A stretch of DNA of 64,000 nucleotides from Kappaphycus alvarezii (taxonomy: Eukaryota > Rhodophyta > Florideophyceae > Gigartinales > Solieriaceae): positions 1 through 64,000 of the forward strand of contig NADL03000678.1 of assembly GCA_002205965.3 (NCBI GenBank), read 5' to 3'. Position 1 is the stretch's first letter, and every line of letters begins with the position of its first letter. A program made the translations under genes and the position numbers. Positions 33,060 through 43,560 of the stretch are shown here, piece by piece. The notes beneath the pieces were generated by a model. The model was not told the DNA's origin, made no database searches, and was given only the letters and a program-made list of their open reading frames with translations.

Positions 33060-34796
33060 AAAAATGACAGGCAAAATGAACGGTTACAAAGGTCTCCAGG
33101 GATGACGTTGCAGTCCCGTACTCGAATAATTTAAAAGAGCAATCTCCTAGAACAACCGCTTAGCGCGATTCGGCAGTAGACGTTCTCTGTCCTCTGTGCT
33201 CCCTCCACCCAGATCGGGTAGAGATGATTGCCTTTAATAGCCATTTGGACAGCTGTAACGCAGTACTGTGCTTACCCTAATCTACTTTGCAGTAGACGAT
33301 AGCCACTGTATCACCATACGAATAATAGAAAGATTTCGCATAGCGAATTTCTGCAATTAAATTGTGCCTATGACAAGTTTACAATAATCATAAAAGTGGG
33401 ATGGATTTATTTCTTCTGCTGTTGAGGGTTCGATAAAGCCTGCCACTCATGGTAGTATATGTGAGTATGACTGTGTGTGCTAATACTCCGAACTTTCCCA
33501 GACCAACATTAAATTCATCGAGGATGACAAGAGGTTGGTTGACAGACTTCACACAGGCCAAATTCATCGATTGCCTCCGCACTTGGAATGTTTCACTTCA
33601 AGTTATAGCCAGGACGGCGGGTTGATGACGGCAGCAGCGAATGGGGTAGATGCCGATGGGATCGGAGCTGGAACAGAGGGGGAGGGTGTGACGTGAAGTT
33701 ATTGTCCCCGATCATAACGACTGCACCTCTAGGTGCTCGGCAAGGTGAGGGTACCATTTATTGGGGAGGGTACAGAGGTTACTTTTGGTTTTTGTTTGGA
33801 TGCTAGGAGATGATGCTTGAGGTATGAAGTGGTCCCACTCCCAGGAGTTCTCGAGTTGACGGGTTTGAGGATAATGGTGATGGTTGCGTCGTTGCCGTCA
33901 AATACAGCTCACAGGTTTTCACGAACGGACAGGATTTGAGCACCATATGTCATAAGCAACAGAAAACATTTACTGTTGGCTTACAGACTGTAATGCAAAT
34001 GACAAATTTACTCATATTTAAATCTGGGATTCTTCAGCAGCTTAATTATCCTTCCCCGGTCCCTACCGTCCTCCCTATTTTACTGACCTTCTCAAGTTTT
34101 GTTTTCGCTCTTCTCGGACTCGCTGAACGTGGCGCGGGCGCCGGATCTTTGTCCGCTCGCATGTACTGGCGACGGAACAACCATAACTCAAGATCTCTTG
34201 CTGCACCGTTGTTGCTGATGGTTATTTCGAGTGGATTGTCGTCCCGCGCCCCCAGCGCACGTAGGACGACCTGGGAAAGACGTGTAAGGACGGCTCTTCC
34301 ACTCGAACAGGGTTTTCAAAGGTCACTGTTTCCTATCGCTTTTCAACCTACTGTCTTGTTACAGTCTCCGAAGGTACGTGGTCTGCGCAGCCCTGTCAGT
34401 CCGTCGGCATCTTCGTTCATCCGGAGTTTTCTTCGTCTTGGTTGTCGTCGTCTGTAAGTTGTCATGCTTACACTAGAAGTTTTTCAAGCTGTCTGGATCC
34501 CGTATTTAGATGGTGGAATTTTCTTCTAGTCCCTCCTTTGCCCTTGTTGGAGTGGGTGATGGTTCAGCCGTCGCCTGGAGATGTTCTCAGTCTTCTAGTG
34601 TAACCACTACCTCTACGGTTCAGGTTTTTGAACACATTAAAAGATTACCCCCCCCGGGGAAGTGAGTGCGTAAACCCCCTAATAAAATATCACTACCACC
34701 TGGCAAACTAGGGCACAAGTCATTGTAACTGCCAAGTCAGATAAGTTGTGGCCCGTAATTGGCCACGACCGTTTGTACAGTATGCACTGTACAACA
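33060..34796 (-). repeat. 5' LTR of the copia-like fossil, interrupted
   Basis: The two ends match the 3' LTR: 34796-34695 (outer) and 33330-33060 (inner, directly before gag). Between them lie 33331-34694, about 1.36 kb, where the partner has only 250 bp. Confidence 0.6.
33331..34694. other. Unidentified insert within the copia-like 5' LTR
   Basis: GC-richer than its surroundings from about 33600. A plus-strand frame of 173 codons (33936-34457) starts with TTG, and its first ATG lies well inside. The minus strand of the same stretch also gives a plausible run (N-P-L-E-I-T-I-S-N-N-G-A-A-R-D-L-E-L-W-L-F). Neither is recognised. It could be a later transposon insertion, or the original LTR middle if the other copy was deleted. 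Confidence 0.35.
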
Positions 34797-35989
34797 ACAT
34801 GGCTGATAATATTCCCACACACTTTTCAATTAACTAATTACCTTATATTCGAATTAGCCTAGTAATTAATTCCGAGTCATGGAACTTGCGCAATTGCAAT
34901 TTGCGCACAATACCAATCAGAGAGACTCCTTGGTTCTGCTGTACAATACTATACAGAATTAAAATTTTTTTACTCATAATGTTTCTGGAGACATTAATAA
35001 AGCGTTTTGGATTGGATGGAATTAACGGTTTTCTACAGAAGTAGCTCTGCAGGAATCGTAAAGCTTCGTGCTCCTGCGATCAATTCAATAATACGGTTTA
35101 TGAATGAAAGTACTCTTTCAGCTTTGTGATCAGAACTGACGAACTTGTTATTTGTGCTGTTCCTAGAAACAAATATATCTACTGATTGGAAGCACTACAA
35201 CCATGAATGGAATTGCCCAATTTGATGAAAGGTTAGCAAGCATAAAGTCATGCAAAACCTGCTGAATTTACAGCAACTCTGTAATTTCGGTTTGGGATTT
35301 CTCTGTTGCATTGCTCCGCGAGATTCGTAAGTGACAATCCTAGTGGTGTCTACGGTAGATTAATTTTCTTGCACGAAACGTGCGCTGATTGGCGCAAAGC
35401 ATGACTGTCCAGGGCAAAAGCTGGTTACATCTGGTTTATCTGTTGATGTTTTGGACACCGTATGTGGTGGTAGCGCAACAACATATTAAAGGTAGGGAAA
35501 ATAGAAATATGAGGGCAAGAGAGCGGGTGCTGCATGGCAGTTGTGGAATCACGTGTGATCATCGCTATGTAATAGGGTATGATGTTCGAAGCTTTATGTT
35601 CCGAAATTTGATAATGACCAGTAGAGGCCTTACCTGAGGCCTTGATCATCCATAGGCTTTACCGCTCGTAACTTTATATATAACATTTTTAATATTCATA
35701 GTGAATCTGCCCGAGCCACGAATTACAGTAAGCTTACAGCATACAGAACTAATATCCTTCTGTCCATACACTTGTTTTACTGTATCCAAATCTTGAGAGC
35801 TTGAAGTACAGATACCTTTCTCTCTGCCGACATGAACGTTTCAGTGCAATTTTGTCAATTATAAGCCGCACTTTTACCTGTTGTCTCCACTTACGCAGTC
35901 AAAGATTTTCGTGTATTGACGTGCTCAGTGCAGTTTCGGTCACACCGGCCTATTCCTCTTCCATCAAAACTTCCACGGCCCAATTGTCG
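34797..35989. other. Upstream region of the pirin-like gene, no gene seen
   Basis: AT-rich for the first 600 bp. A plus-strand frame of 82 codons at 35389-35637 lacks an ATG start. A TATATATA-like stretch occurs at about 35670-35685, roughly 310 bp before the chosen start codon, and TTACAGTAAGCTTACAG at 35725-35741. No firm promoter element can be assigned. The pirin frame stays open upstream to 35801 without an ATG, so the 5' UTR probably includes 35801-35989. Confidence 0.4.
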
Positions 35990-37351
35990 ATGCCATCATC
36001 GAAATCAACTCAACCGGCTAGTCCAAGAGGTGTCCCCATTACCTTGTCACTGAGAAGTGCTGCTACTTTCCTGCACCGACGCCATCTCTTTCGACGCTTA
36101 AATGATCCCCTCTCTCCTCGCACTTCAAAACGTTCTTCATCCTCGTCTCAATCCTCGTCCCCTCCGTCATCCCCTCGCAAATCAAACTTCTCACATCAGG
36201 GTCGTCTTGTGATCCAAATCACTTCCGTCTATCCCCAACTCGATCCCGACGGCCTCCCCAGCCGTCGAGTATCCTCTTGTATTCATCCTTCCGTCTTTTC
36301 TCCCTTCCTACTCCTTGACCATTGCGGTCCGCATCCTATCCCCTTGGACACAGTTGTCCACGGTGAGGCTCCTCGTTGCGGCCAACAAGAGTTGACCTAC
36401 GTCCTCCGGGGAAACCTTCACCACACCGATACATACGGTCATGATGCCCACCTGAGTCGCGGTGCGGTTGGTCTTCTCACCGCAGGTTCAGGACTTGTGG
36501 CTTCACATACCCTAACAGGCCCAACGATCGAATACTTCTCGATATGGATCAACATCCCAAGCCACAGGCGCTTTTCGCCTCCGCAGCAACAGACCTCAAG
36601 CTCACCCCGTTGTGCTATTATTGGCAAAGGAGATGCGGCTGCGAGGATTCGAGTGTTGGCAGGGCCACCTCGTGCGGTTCAGAAGGGAGCCAGTTGTGAT
36701 GAGAAGAGTGCACCTGTAGAGCTAGAGACTGAGGCAGGAAGCGCTGCCGTATATGACATTCACATGCGTTGCAAATCGCAGTTGGTATTGAATCCGCAAA
36801 CGCAAAGGGTATTTGTTTATGTGTATCGCGGCACCGCCTTAATCGCGAAAAAGACCAAAGTGAATGAAGGTGACTTTGCGGTATTGGAATCAAATCGTGA
36901 GCTACCGGTTGTCATTGGCAGCTATGGAGCGCAGTCAGAGACGAGTGGCCCGGTGAGTATGGGGAAGGCCGACGACTTTGATGTATTTCAAGATAACGAA
37001 TGTTGGTGTTTAGTGTTGGCTGGAGATCCTGTGAAGGAGCCAGTGTCGATGCTATCCTCAGGCATCGTGGCGTGCTCACCGCGTGGAATTCGACGTGCAT
37101 TCCAGGAGTATACGTGTGGAAGCATGGGAGCCAACAGTCCGCCAAAATTTGGCAGCCTAGCCGCCATGATGATGGCAGAGGAGAGTGACAATGAGAGCGA
37201 CCTCGGCATATGTACGAGGAAGATAATTATGACGAGTCTGACGGTTCCTCAGAGGTATATAGGGTGGGAAAACTCGATGATTAAAGTGAGAGAGCGACGT
37301 AACGGAATAGACGACAGTGGTACTGCGACTAGTATTTTCCTGTTGACCTGA
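35990..37351 (+). CDS. Pirin-like cupin protein, atypical metal site
   Basis: A 453-aa protein in a single exon, with ATG at 35990 chosen as the first Met of the open frame. Residues 1-66 are Ser/Pro/Arg-rich and probably disordered (an organelle transit peptide is possible but not clear). Residues about 70-190 match the pirin N-terminal cupin: V-S-S-C-I-H-P, F-L-L-L-D-H, E-L-T-Y-V-L-R-G, T-D-x-x-G and L-L-T-A-G-S-G-L-V. Residues about 205-375 match the C-terminal cupin (V-F-V-Y-V-Y-R-G, V-L-A-G-D-P-V-K-E-P-V, and R-R-A-F-Q-E-Y near the usual end). Then comes an acidic 75-residue tail. Human pirin is 290 aa with Fe ligands His56, His58, His101 and Glu103. The aligned positions here read Ala127, Arg129, Ala171 and His173. 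Pirins act as redox/transcription cofactors or quercetinases. With these changes I infer a protein that may not bind iron in the usual way. No introns or breaks were seen. Confidence 0.85.
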   Translation: MPSSKSTQPASPRGVPITLSLRSAATFLHRRHLFRRLNDPLSPRTSKRSSSSSQSSSPPSSPRKSNFSHQGRLVIQITSVYPQLDPDGLPSRRVSSCIHPSVFSPFLLLDHCGPHPIPLDTVVHGEAPRCGQQELTYVLRGNLHHTDTYGHDAHLSRGAVGLLTAGSGLVASHTLTGPTIEYFSIWINIPSHRRFSPPQQQTSSSPRCAIIGKGDAAARIRVLAGPPRAVQKGASCDEKSAPVELETEAGSAAVYDIHMRCKSQLVLNPQTQRVFVYVYRGTALIAKKTKVNEGDFAVLESNRELPVVIGSYGAQSETSGPVSMGKADDFDVFQDNECWCLVLAGDPVKEPVSMLSSGIVACSPRGIRRAFQEYTCGSMGANSPPKFGSLAAMMMAEESDNESDLGICTRKIIMTSLTVPQRYIGWENSMIKVRERRNGIDDSGTATSIFLLT

Positions 37352-38465
37352 AGAAGGCATTGTATGGTTAACCGATGTTTGGTTAGGAGTCCTTAGCTAA
37401 TAGTAGTACTGAGCATTGTATGTTGTGAAACAAGCAGAGATAAATGGGAGCGTATGTGTTCATCTGCGAAATCCGGGCAACGATGGCGATGAGATTTGCG
37501 AGGGTGAAGGCTGGTAATGTTGATTCAACGGATCGTAGCGTTGGCTCCTGCTTGATAGGCGGGTAATCCTAGGGCTGTCGAGAACGGTTCGAATCTGCTA
37601 ATCCTGCGAAGAAAATAAGGTTGATTATAAGTTTTTAAATTGGTCCTTGATGGGCGTTTCGTAATGAGACTATGCCCAGCATACAGTGTGTTAGGGTCGA
37701 GGTTGCTGCAGCTTGGCAGGTAGCTGGCGAACAAAAGCCCTCGTCAAGTGCAGACGGGTATAGCCACTCTCGACATTGTGCGCAAGTGGTGTCTCGAATA
37801 TATTAAATGTAATTTGTTCAATATGGGATTTGGCTGGCTTCCATTCATCTGCTGCATAGACTGGCGTAGATAGCGGTGACGTCTGTTAGAACCGGTTGTA
37901 ACTATTGTTTAGAATAACCTAAAACTTTGTTAACTAGGAAAGTTAATAACTCCTCACACCTATGTATTTCTTTGTTTCTTTGAAGGAAACGATTAGTAAT
38001 TGTCAACGACGGCCAATGGAACACTGCTTTGTAGGCTACTGTGCTCATACAGTATCGATATCTCATTTGATTTCAATACGATGAATGATGGGTTTTGCTT
38101 GTACTAATAAGAGGTGTGCTGATAGTACTGTTTCAAATACTATTGGATGATCACCTAGCGACTTGTGATAGGACAATGTTTTTTTGGAGAAAATGCTGAC
38201 TCCAAAACGGTGAGGGCTACTATTGTATAATACAGTTTGTATTGGAACAATAAACTATACAGCACACTACTGTACTGTATACGGTGCAGTACAGTGCAGT
38301 ACAGGCTGTACAGCACCAAATCCAGCATGCGGATAGAGGAATGTCAAAATACAGTACATACAGTAGCTGTAATACAGCTATTAGCTGTGAAGCAATTCTT
38401 AATACAATGCAATACGTGGTGCCAGAACTAAGGTAGAGGAATGCAGCTGTATTTGGGACATATCA
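37352..38465. other. Downstream of the pirin-like gene, no gene seen
   Basis: The first 150 bp probably hold the 3' UTR of the pirin-like gene; no clear polyadenylation signal could be fixed. No coding frame of interest. The end of the stretch carries the TACAGTA-rich cluster listed separately. Confidence 0.4.
38224..38370. repeat. TACAGTA / GTACAG-rich cluster
   Basis: About 150 bp dominated by TACTGTAC, GTGCAGTACAGTGCAGTACAG-like and ATACAGTACATACAGTAG words, which are self-complementary and could fold into stems. Same word family as 21838-22005. Confidence 0.6.
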
Positions 38466-39041
38466 ATGGGCTGCTTTTTTTTGCTGAGCTGTAGAAATTG
38501 CCATCCGGAAATTTGCGAAGTCCTCGAAAGTCACACTCAATGCTTATCTGAATCTCAGCCTCTCTTCACCATTAGTCGCGAGAGTCTTTCTCCTGCCACC
38601 CAGCAGCTCACCAAAATCCTTTCATCATGTCCTCAAAGTTCTGCGTTTCGCCTCCCGTTCTTACAGATCTCAGTTACTGTAATTTTTCTTGCAAATCTCC
38701 ACCCCTCAGTCTGCGTAAGACCTTCGCCCATCCCGCCGTATAGTAATGTTAGACTTATTGCACTGTATTTCACAGCTCATACCAAATTTCCTTCCTCCAG
38801 ACAGCTAAAACCCTACTTCAAAAGTTGCGTTAGCAAGAGGCATGCTGGTGTGTGCCACAATAGACTCGAGCAACTACCAACGTGTCGCCAAATTCAAACC
38901 GTGGAAGGGATGCATAGACATTTGTCCAAGTGTCACGATTCATCGCTCCGTGATATTGTTTTCGTCGTTGTCCTCATAACGAACGTCCGCACACAATATT
39001 TTTCTCACCTGTCATTTCAAGTGTACTGTACTGTACACTGA
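38466..39041 (+). pseudogene. Possible BED/C2H2 zinc-finger fragment of a hAT-like transposon
   Basis: A 191-codon frame from ATG 38466. The first two thirds is not informative. Near codons 120-158 there is S-K-R-H-A-G-V-C-H-N-R, then G-M-H-R-H-L-S-K-C-H, a spacing that recalls the BED finger at the N-terminus of hAT transposases (C..C ... H-L...C/H). The first Cys pair is imperfect, and no hAT dimerisation or catalytic domain follows. A weak call; it may be a solo finger fragment or chance. Confidence 0.25.
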
Positions 39042-39558
39042 CTTACTGTATGGTATTGTAGTATTACCTATTGTGTCATTGCTCTCTAGAGTGCTGTAAA
39101 CCTCACCCTTTGCGTTTGTAACCCCGATTTTGCCCACAAAACTCACCAATTAATCTGGTACCAGCTCAAATTCCACATTCCGCAAGTCGATTAGCATTTT
39201 AGAGTGAAACACGATAAAGATCCTATTTACTCCTTCCGAGTTTCAGGGCAGCTCTTTGCAGGCTTCAAAACCTCTGCATAACTCTCAGCGCAACCGGATC
39301 AGACAAGGGCTTGATCATCGTTTAATTTCTACAATGCCACATACCCTCTGCACTGCATTCGGCAAGTACCATCTTTGCATCACAACTTGGTTAATAAACT
39401 TCTTTGCTCATTCGTTATCTTTATAGGAACAAATTTTAGATTTCTGTAAGGGGCCAAAGATAATTTCTCTGATACGCCACTTGGATCACGCAGCCCTGGA
39501 ACTGTGAGAGTATCATATTATCATGATTCTGGTTTGAGAAGTACCTGACTGACGGTAC

Positions 39559-40460
39559 TCAACACGTGGATAGTGGCACAGACAGCCCATCTGGATAGCC
39601 ATCTTTCTCTTGGCCAGCCAGTGAGTTCAAGGGCAGCAACAAGAACGAAGCGCCGTGGGGGAAGACAATTCTTGAAATCGAAGAAACTAACCCGACAACC
39701 GGCGCGATGATTACAGCAGTAGAATCACTTCCGACTTTCGTCCGAAACTCTGCCAGATTCACCATGGCCACCTTTCCCTGCACATGTGAGGCGGGAAGAA
39801 CCTGCAGAGTGGGAACACAGGGATTCACATACTGTGACAGAGGCTGACTAGTTTCCAACTTGTACGGCAGTGTGCGTGCACGTCAAATATTGCGGCAGGC
39901 GCTGATGGTACTTCACTTTACCTACTTAGAACATAGGCCAACCTATTTTTCAATCTTTAAACCACTCCAATTTTTCCTCCTGTACCTACCAGCCACTTTA
40001 CCAGCCGATAGAGGAGACCCCGCGAAGGGCACCGTCGAAACACAGGCTTTTCCTCGTGCTGCGGCAGCCATTCGTACAGGTCCCGTGACTGGACGTAATA
40101 TGTCGTGGGCAGTGCTCTCGACGAGAGTTGTCGCTGCTACTGTATGAAACATAAAGCACGACCGCCAAATGCATCCCCATCACAGCGCACGAGGTGCCAG
40201 AAATTCACAGGTGAGTATGTACTTTTGCCTGTTGGTGGGAGAGCACAGGTATTATGACAAGGTGCTCATGGCTTAATTCTCCCCCGCCCCCCACTCTACC
40301 GAATAGCGAACCAAATACTTTCATTACTAACAAGACTTGCGATAGTGAAACAGAGAGGGAGGTAGCCGGGGCGCTGCTAAAGGAACAGTAGAGACAATTG
40401 TAGTAGGTTTCAGAAAGTTGGGGGCAAAGGGTGTATGGAGTGTACCTGGATTTCCACAAG
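39559..40460 (-). other. Possible minus-strand exons of an unidentified gene
   Basis: Three minus-strand open stretches lie in a row: 40459-40205, 40152-39943 (Ala/Val/Thr-rich, with P-V-T-G-P-V-R-M-A-A-A-A-R-G-K) and 39858-39559 (A-M-V-N-L-A-E-F-R-T-K-V-G-S-D-S-T-A-V-I-I then a hydrophobic run). Candidate donor (GGTAAAGTGG near 40012) and acceptor (TACAAG near 39859) sequences would fit short introns. I do not recognise the protein, and coding status is uncertain. Confidence 0.2.
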
Positions 40461-41484
40461 AACCCAGATGAGCCCCGTTTATATAGATAGTACTGTAGCT
40501 CTACACTAGAAATTCTATAATTTGTTAGCTCAGTAGAACTTACTACAAAATAGAGGTTTAACTATAGAATTGTACTATCTAGAATATAAGTAAATAAAAC
40601 GATTAACTTTGGCTCCGCGTCAAATAAAAACATTTAAAGAAAATCAAACTTCTAAATTCAATCAAGATATTGTAGTTTCTCTGTTACACAACTGTATAAT
40701 AGAGAACTTAAATTATAAAAGCAAAAAAGTCTCTATTACACAGCGGTGTAGCAGAGAAATTGTTACAGATAGGGATAAATCGGCGAGACGAAAGTGTTAA
40801 TGACGTATAGCCGTGAGAGCAAGTAGAGGTTGAAAAAGGAGACGGGTCAAGGGGCTACATGACGGTCTAGAAGAGGCAGGGCCTACGACGTATCCTCAAT
40901 GAATCACCCATAATCGCCTCTTAGGCGAGCAGTTGACTCTAAATTTCTCCCCTGTTTGGGTGTGGGCTTGAATTTTTCGGACAAATTGCTTCAAATCTCT
41001 CAGAGGAAGGGGCTTACTCCTCGTATACTGTATAAACTTTTCGGATAACATTAAAGTCTCAAATTAACGCCCTAAATACCGGGAAACACATTCAAGGGGA
41101 TTTCATGGGCACAAATGACTAGCAGGAAGCTTCAAGCTATATATATAGGTGCCATCTCTATAGACCTCACCTATAAGCCAATGTTGGAACCAATAGACAG
41201 GTTTTTCAGAATCGCACTTGATATCTCCTAGAATCTTGGCGTTCAAAGACATCAATTACTGCCAGCGTGTCAAACATTAATATAATAAACCACGAATTTG
41301 TCAAAATCAACCAAAAAATACGTAGTTTACGGCACAGAAGTATTCTGCAACGATTCTGCAACTAAGCTCCGGCAATGATGATTTGAAATTGCTCACATGA
41401 GGGAAAGTACCACTGCTGAAGCATATTTACGGTTCGCCGACGTGAGCACGACTGCGAGTATGATAAAGACTACCCTTCGCCAAC
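40461..41484. other. AT-rich stretch, no gene seen
   Basis: A 63-codon Lys/Asn-rich plus-strand frame at 40609-40800 lacks an ATG and was not recognised. The remainder has no coding frame. The 5' end of the Harbinger 2 element presumably lies in the last few hundred bases, but no inverted repeat was identified. Confidence 0.4.
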
Positions 41485-42674
41485 ATGCCCAGAACCGTCT
41501 CAATTAAGAGCAACGCCAAGTCTTCATGCGGACGTGAAATACGCAAGTGGGGAGCTATCCTACTGGTTCTGCTAAAGCGACGTTCTGAAGCAGCCCATCC
41601 CCTGTCGTCTTCTTTCCTACTCTACTGCTACGAGAAGTACATGCACTGGCGACGTGAGTTTCACTCGCACGCATGTAGGAATAAAAAAACCCACTAAAGA
41701 TATTTGCTTTCGTCTTTATGAACGTAACAGATGATTATTCGCTTTCTTTCTTCCGTTTCCGGAAGCAAGAGTTGATGCTTTTATCAGAACTGCTAACAAC
41801 CAGCTTGCACACCACTTATCGAAACCAGTACGCTACCTCCACTTTAATTTCCCTCTGGCTCGTACTACGACAAGTGACCGCTCATTGTCGCTTGCGCCAT
41901 GTTGAGTTTGTTTTCGGCAAATATAGCTCCCATTTGTTGGGGATTTTCTGGGAGACAGTTGAAAAACTGCTTGAAAAGTACGTAAATTTGGTAAAGTTAA
42001 AATTAAAATTGGTGACTGGGGCTCTGCAACTGCCGTGAATACAAGCACACGATCCTCGTTACGCTGCAGCAGTACAAGAGAAGACAAAAGCGCTATCAAA
42101 CTGCATAGATTTCATAGATGGAACCGTCACGGCCATAGCAAGGCCGTAAAGCATCAGTCTGCAAGACGTGGTGTACAACGGCTCCAAACGTAAACAAATC
42201 TTGAAATACCAAGCAGTTAGCACACCTGATAGGATGTTTCTTCGTACGTTTGGCCAATTGGAGGGCAGACGTCACGGCTGGACGTTATATAGAAAGTCTG
42301 GTATTGTCAGCCAGCTTCAGCAGACGTAAACTGTGAACATGACAAAATACTGTGTCTACGGAGATTCCAGATACAGTTTAAAGGAGTAAATTTGCATTCT
42401 ATTCCATGTAACGGTCAATGAAGACCAACGAAAGTTTAACAAGGCCATTTCGAGAGCTAGCGTGACAGTATAACAGATGTTCAAGTAGCTAAAGCTGTAT
42501 TGGACAGCTCTAGACTTCAAACGAACTATGAAAGTTGGTAAACGGCCCATTGGTTCTCTTTACATCCTAACGGCGCTATTGTGCAACATCACGTCTTTTC
42601 TCCACGGCTACTTCGTACCCCGGTACTTCGGCTGTTCGCCACCTTCGCTGGAGGAGTTCTTTGCATGGCGATGA
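41485..42674 (+). pseudogene. Harbinger-like DDE transposase, one inferred intron, several in-frame stops
   Basis: ATG at 41485 opens an exon rich in basic residues (R-K-W-G-A-I-L-L-V-L-L-K-R-R, a common Harbinger N-terminus). After a 77-bp intron (41654-41730) the frame continues with F-F-R-F-R-K-Q-E-L and C-R-L-R-H-V-E-F-V-F-G-K (helix-turn-helix-like region), and F-I-D-G-T (first catalytic Asp, about 42110). Then come Y-N-G-S-K-R-K-Q-x-L-K-Y-Q, Y-G-D-S-R-Y (second Asp, about 42360), A-L-D-F-K-R-T-M-K-V-G-K-R-P-I-G-S-L-Y and P-P-S-L-E-E-F-F, ending at TGA 42672-42674. All these lie in one frame. In-frame stops occur at 42036, about 42147, 42327, 42387 and twice near 42465-42490. The third catalytic residue (Glu) falls in the damaged stretch before F-K-x-L-K and is not seen. 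Confidence 0.8.
41654..41730 (+). other. Inferred 77-bp intron in Harbinger 2 transposase
   Basis: GTGAGT donor after CACTGGCGAC and TAACAG acceptor before ATGATTATTCGC. Removal joins the frames in phase 1 and links the basic N-terminus to the F-R-F-R-K-Q-E-L motif. Stops lie inside the interval. Confidence 0.65.
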
Positions 42675-43560
42675 GACGCTTAATGTGGTTTGGAGGCCGT
42701 GAACCTCTGAGTGTTTCCCATTGGCCTGCGCTCCGGAAATTGAAGCCAACCTTTCCTTGAATACAGCCATCATCAGCTTAAACTTCTCCGGCTCCAACCT
42801 GTTACTTTCCTGTCTCCATACTCGGCGTCCCTCCCTTTCAGTTTCCCTCTCCCTCCTCAGGTCCTCATTTTCCTTCTGTTCCATCTCGAGGCGCTGCTTG
42901 TCTAACTGCAAGCGTTCCTTGTCCACCTCTGCATGCAGCTTGTCACTCGCAGAAAGAAAGTGTGCGAAGAATTCGGTTTCGTCTTTGATCGGGTCGAGAG
43001 TTGGCCTGCGCCGGGTGGTAGGTGTATTTGCATCCTCGCCATCCGAGGCGACACTTACCATGATTCCTTCGTGCACAACTACTCCCCCGTTACCCGCCGG
43101 ACGGTTGGTAGACATGCGTCGAATTTTAGAACCCAGTCGATCCTTCTCTGCGTCGCGCTCTATCACATTCTGCCTCTTGCTTTGTCTATTACTTCACAAA
43201 TATTGCCGAGTCTCCTATATGGAGCTTAAAAGCTCCTCTATTTCGCCAATTTCACCCGCGACGCCCGACATAGAAGCTTTGATTCGATCGCTGCGGTTAA
43301 AGCGGCTTTTTAACCGCTTGTATCGATCTTGTACACTCTTCCATGTTACCAACGACGCAACGCGCCTTTTACCGTTGATTTTGGAGCCGCAACTTCAAAC
43401 ATCTCCCTCCTCAGCCCAATAGGCGCAAAATGAGAACTCCCAGCCGCAACTTCCCTTACGATGATTACTTCTTCTTCCGGCTTGAATTTTGATCTTTTTC
43501 CTATGCCATGCGCCGCCTTAATGTTGGTCTCATCTCCGTTAAAGGGGGCAGCTACCTTGT
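42576..43560 (-). pseudogene. Harbinger 2 partner, Myb/SANT-like DNA-binding coiled-coil protein
   Basis: Accessory DNA-binding protein of the element. N-terminal part (about 43510-43390): K-F-K-P-E-E-E-V-I-I-V-R-E-V-A, the first helix of a Myb/SANT-like domain. Then V-T-W-K-S-V-Q-D-R-Y-K-R-L (about 43340-43300) is the recognition-helix region with its conserved Trp. G-E-I-G-E-I-E-E-L-L follows, then a long Glu/Arg-rich coiled coil (about 42960-42780: D-K-E-R-L-Q-L-D-K-Q-R-L-E-M-E-Q-K). Defects: a frame change near 43375 and in-frame TAG and TGA at about 43215 and 43195. The first codon is not ATG. Its 3' end (42576) lies inside the transposase coding strand's 3' end. A host gene of this family is possible, but the position argues for the transposon. 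Confidence 0.7.

Larger units (their letters stand above)
26681..34796 (-). mobile_element. Ty1/copia-like LTR retrotransposon, fossil
   Basis: Minus-strand order: 5' LTR (34796 down to 33060), gag (about 33050-31990), protease (about 31710-31465), integrase (about 31470-30175), degraded RT, RNase H end (about 28560-28260), and 3' LTR (27291-26681). Integrase before RT is the copia order. Each LTR is recognised by two shared blocks. The outer 3' block is 26681-26940 versus 33060-33330, and the outer 5' block, beginning TGTTG, is 27191-27291 versus 34695-34796. The blocks differ at well over a tenth of positions by eye, and the coding part is riddled with breaks, so this is an old copy. The middle of the 5' LTR is interrupted by about 1.4 kb. 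Confidence 0.72.

Noticed and set aside
37580-37605. GGTTCGAATC, resembling a tRNA T-loop
   Set aside because: The flanking bases do not form the T-stem or an acceptor stem, and no D- or anticodon arm fits upstream.
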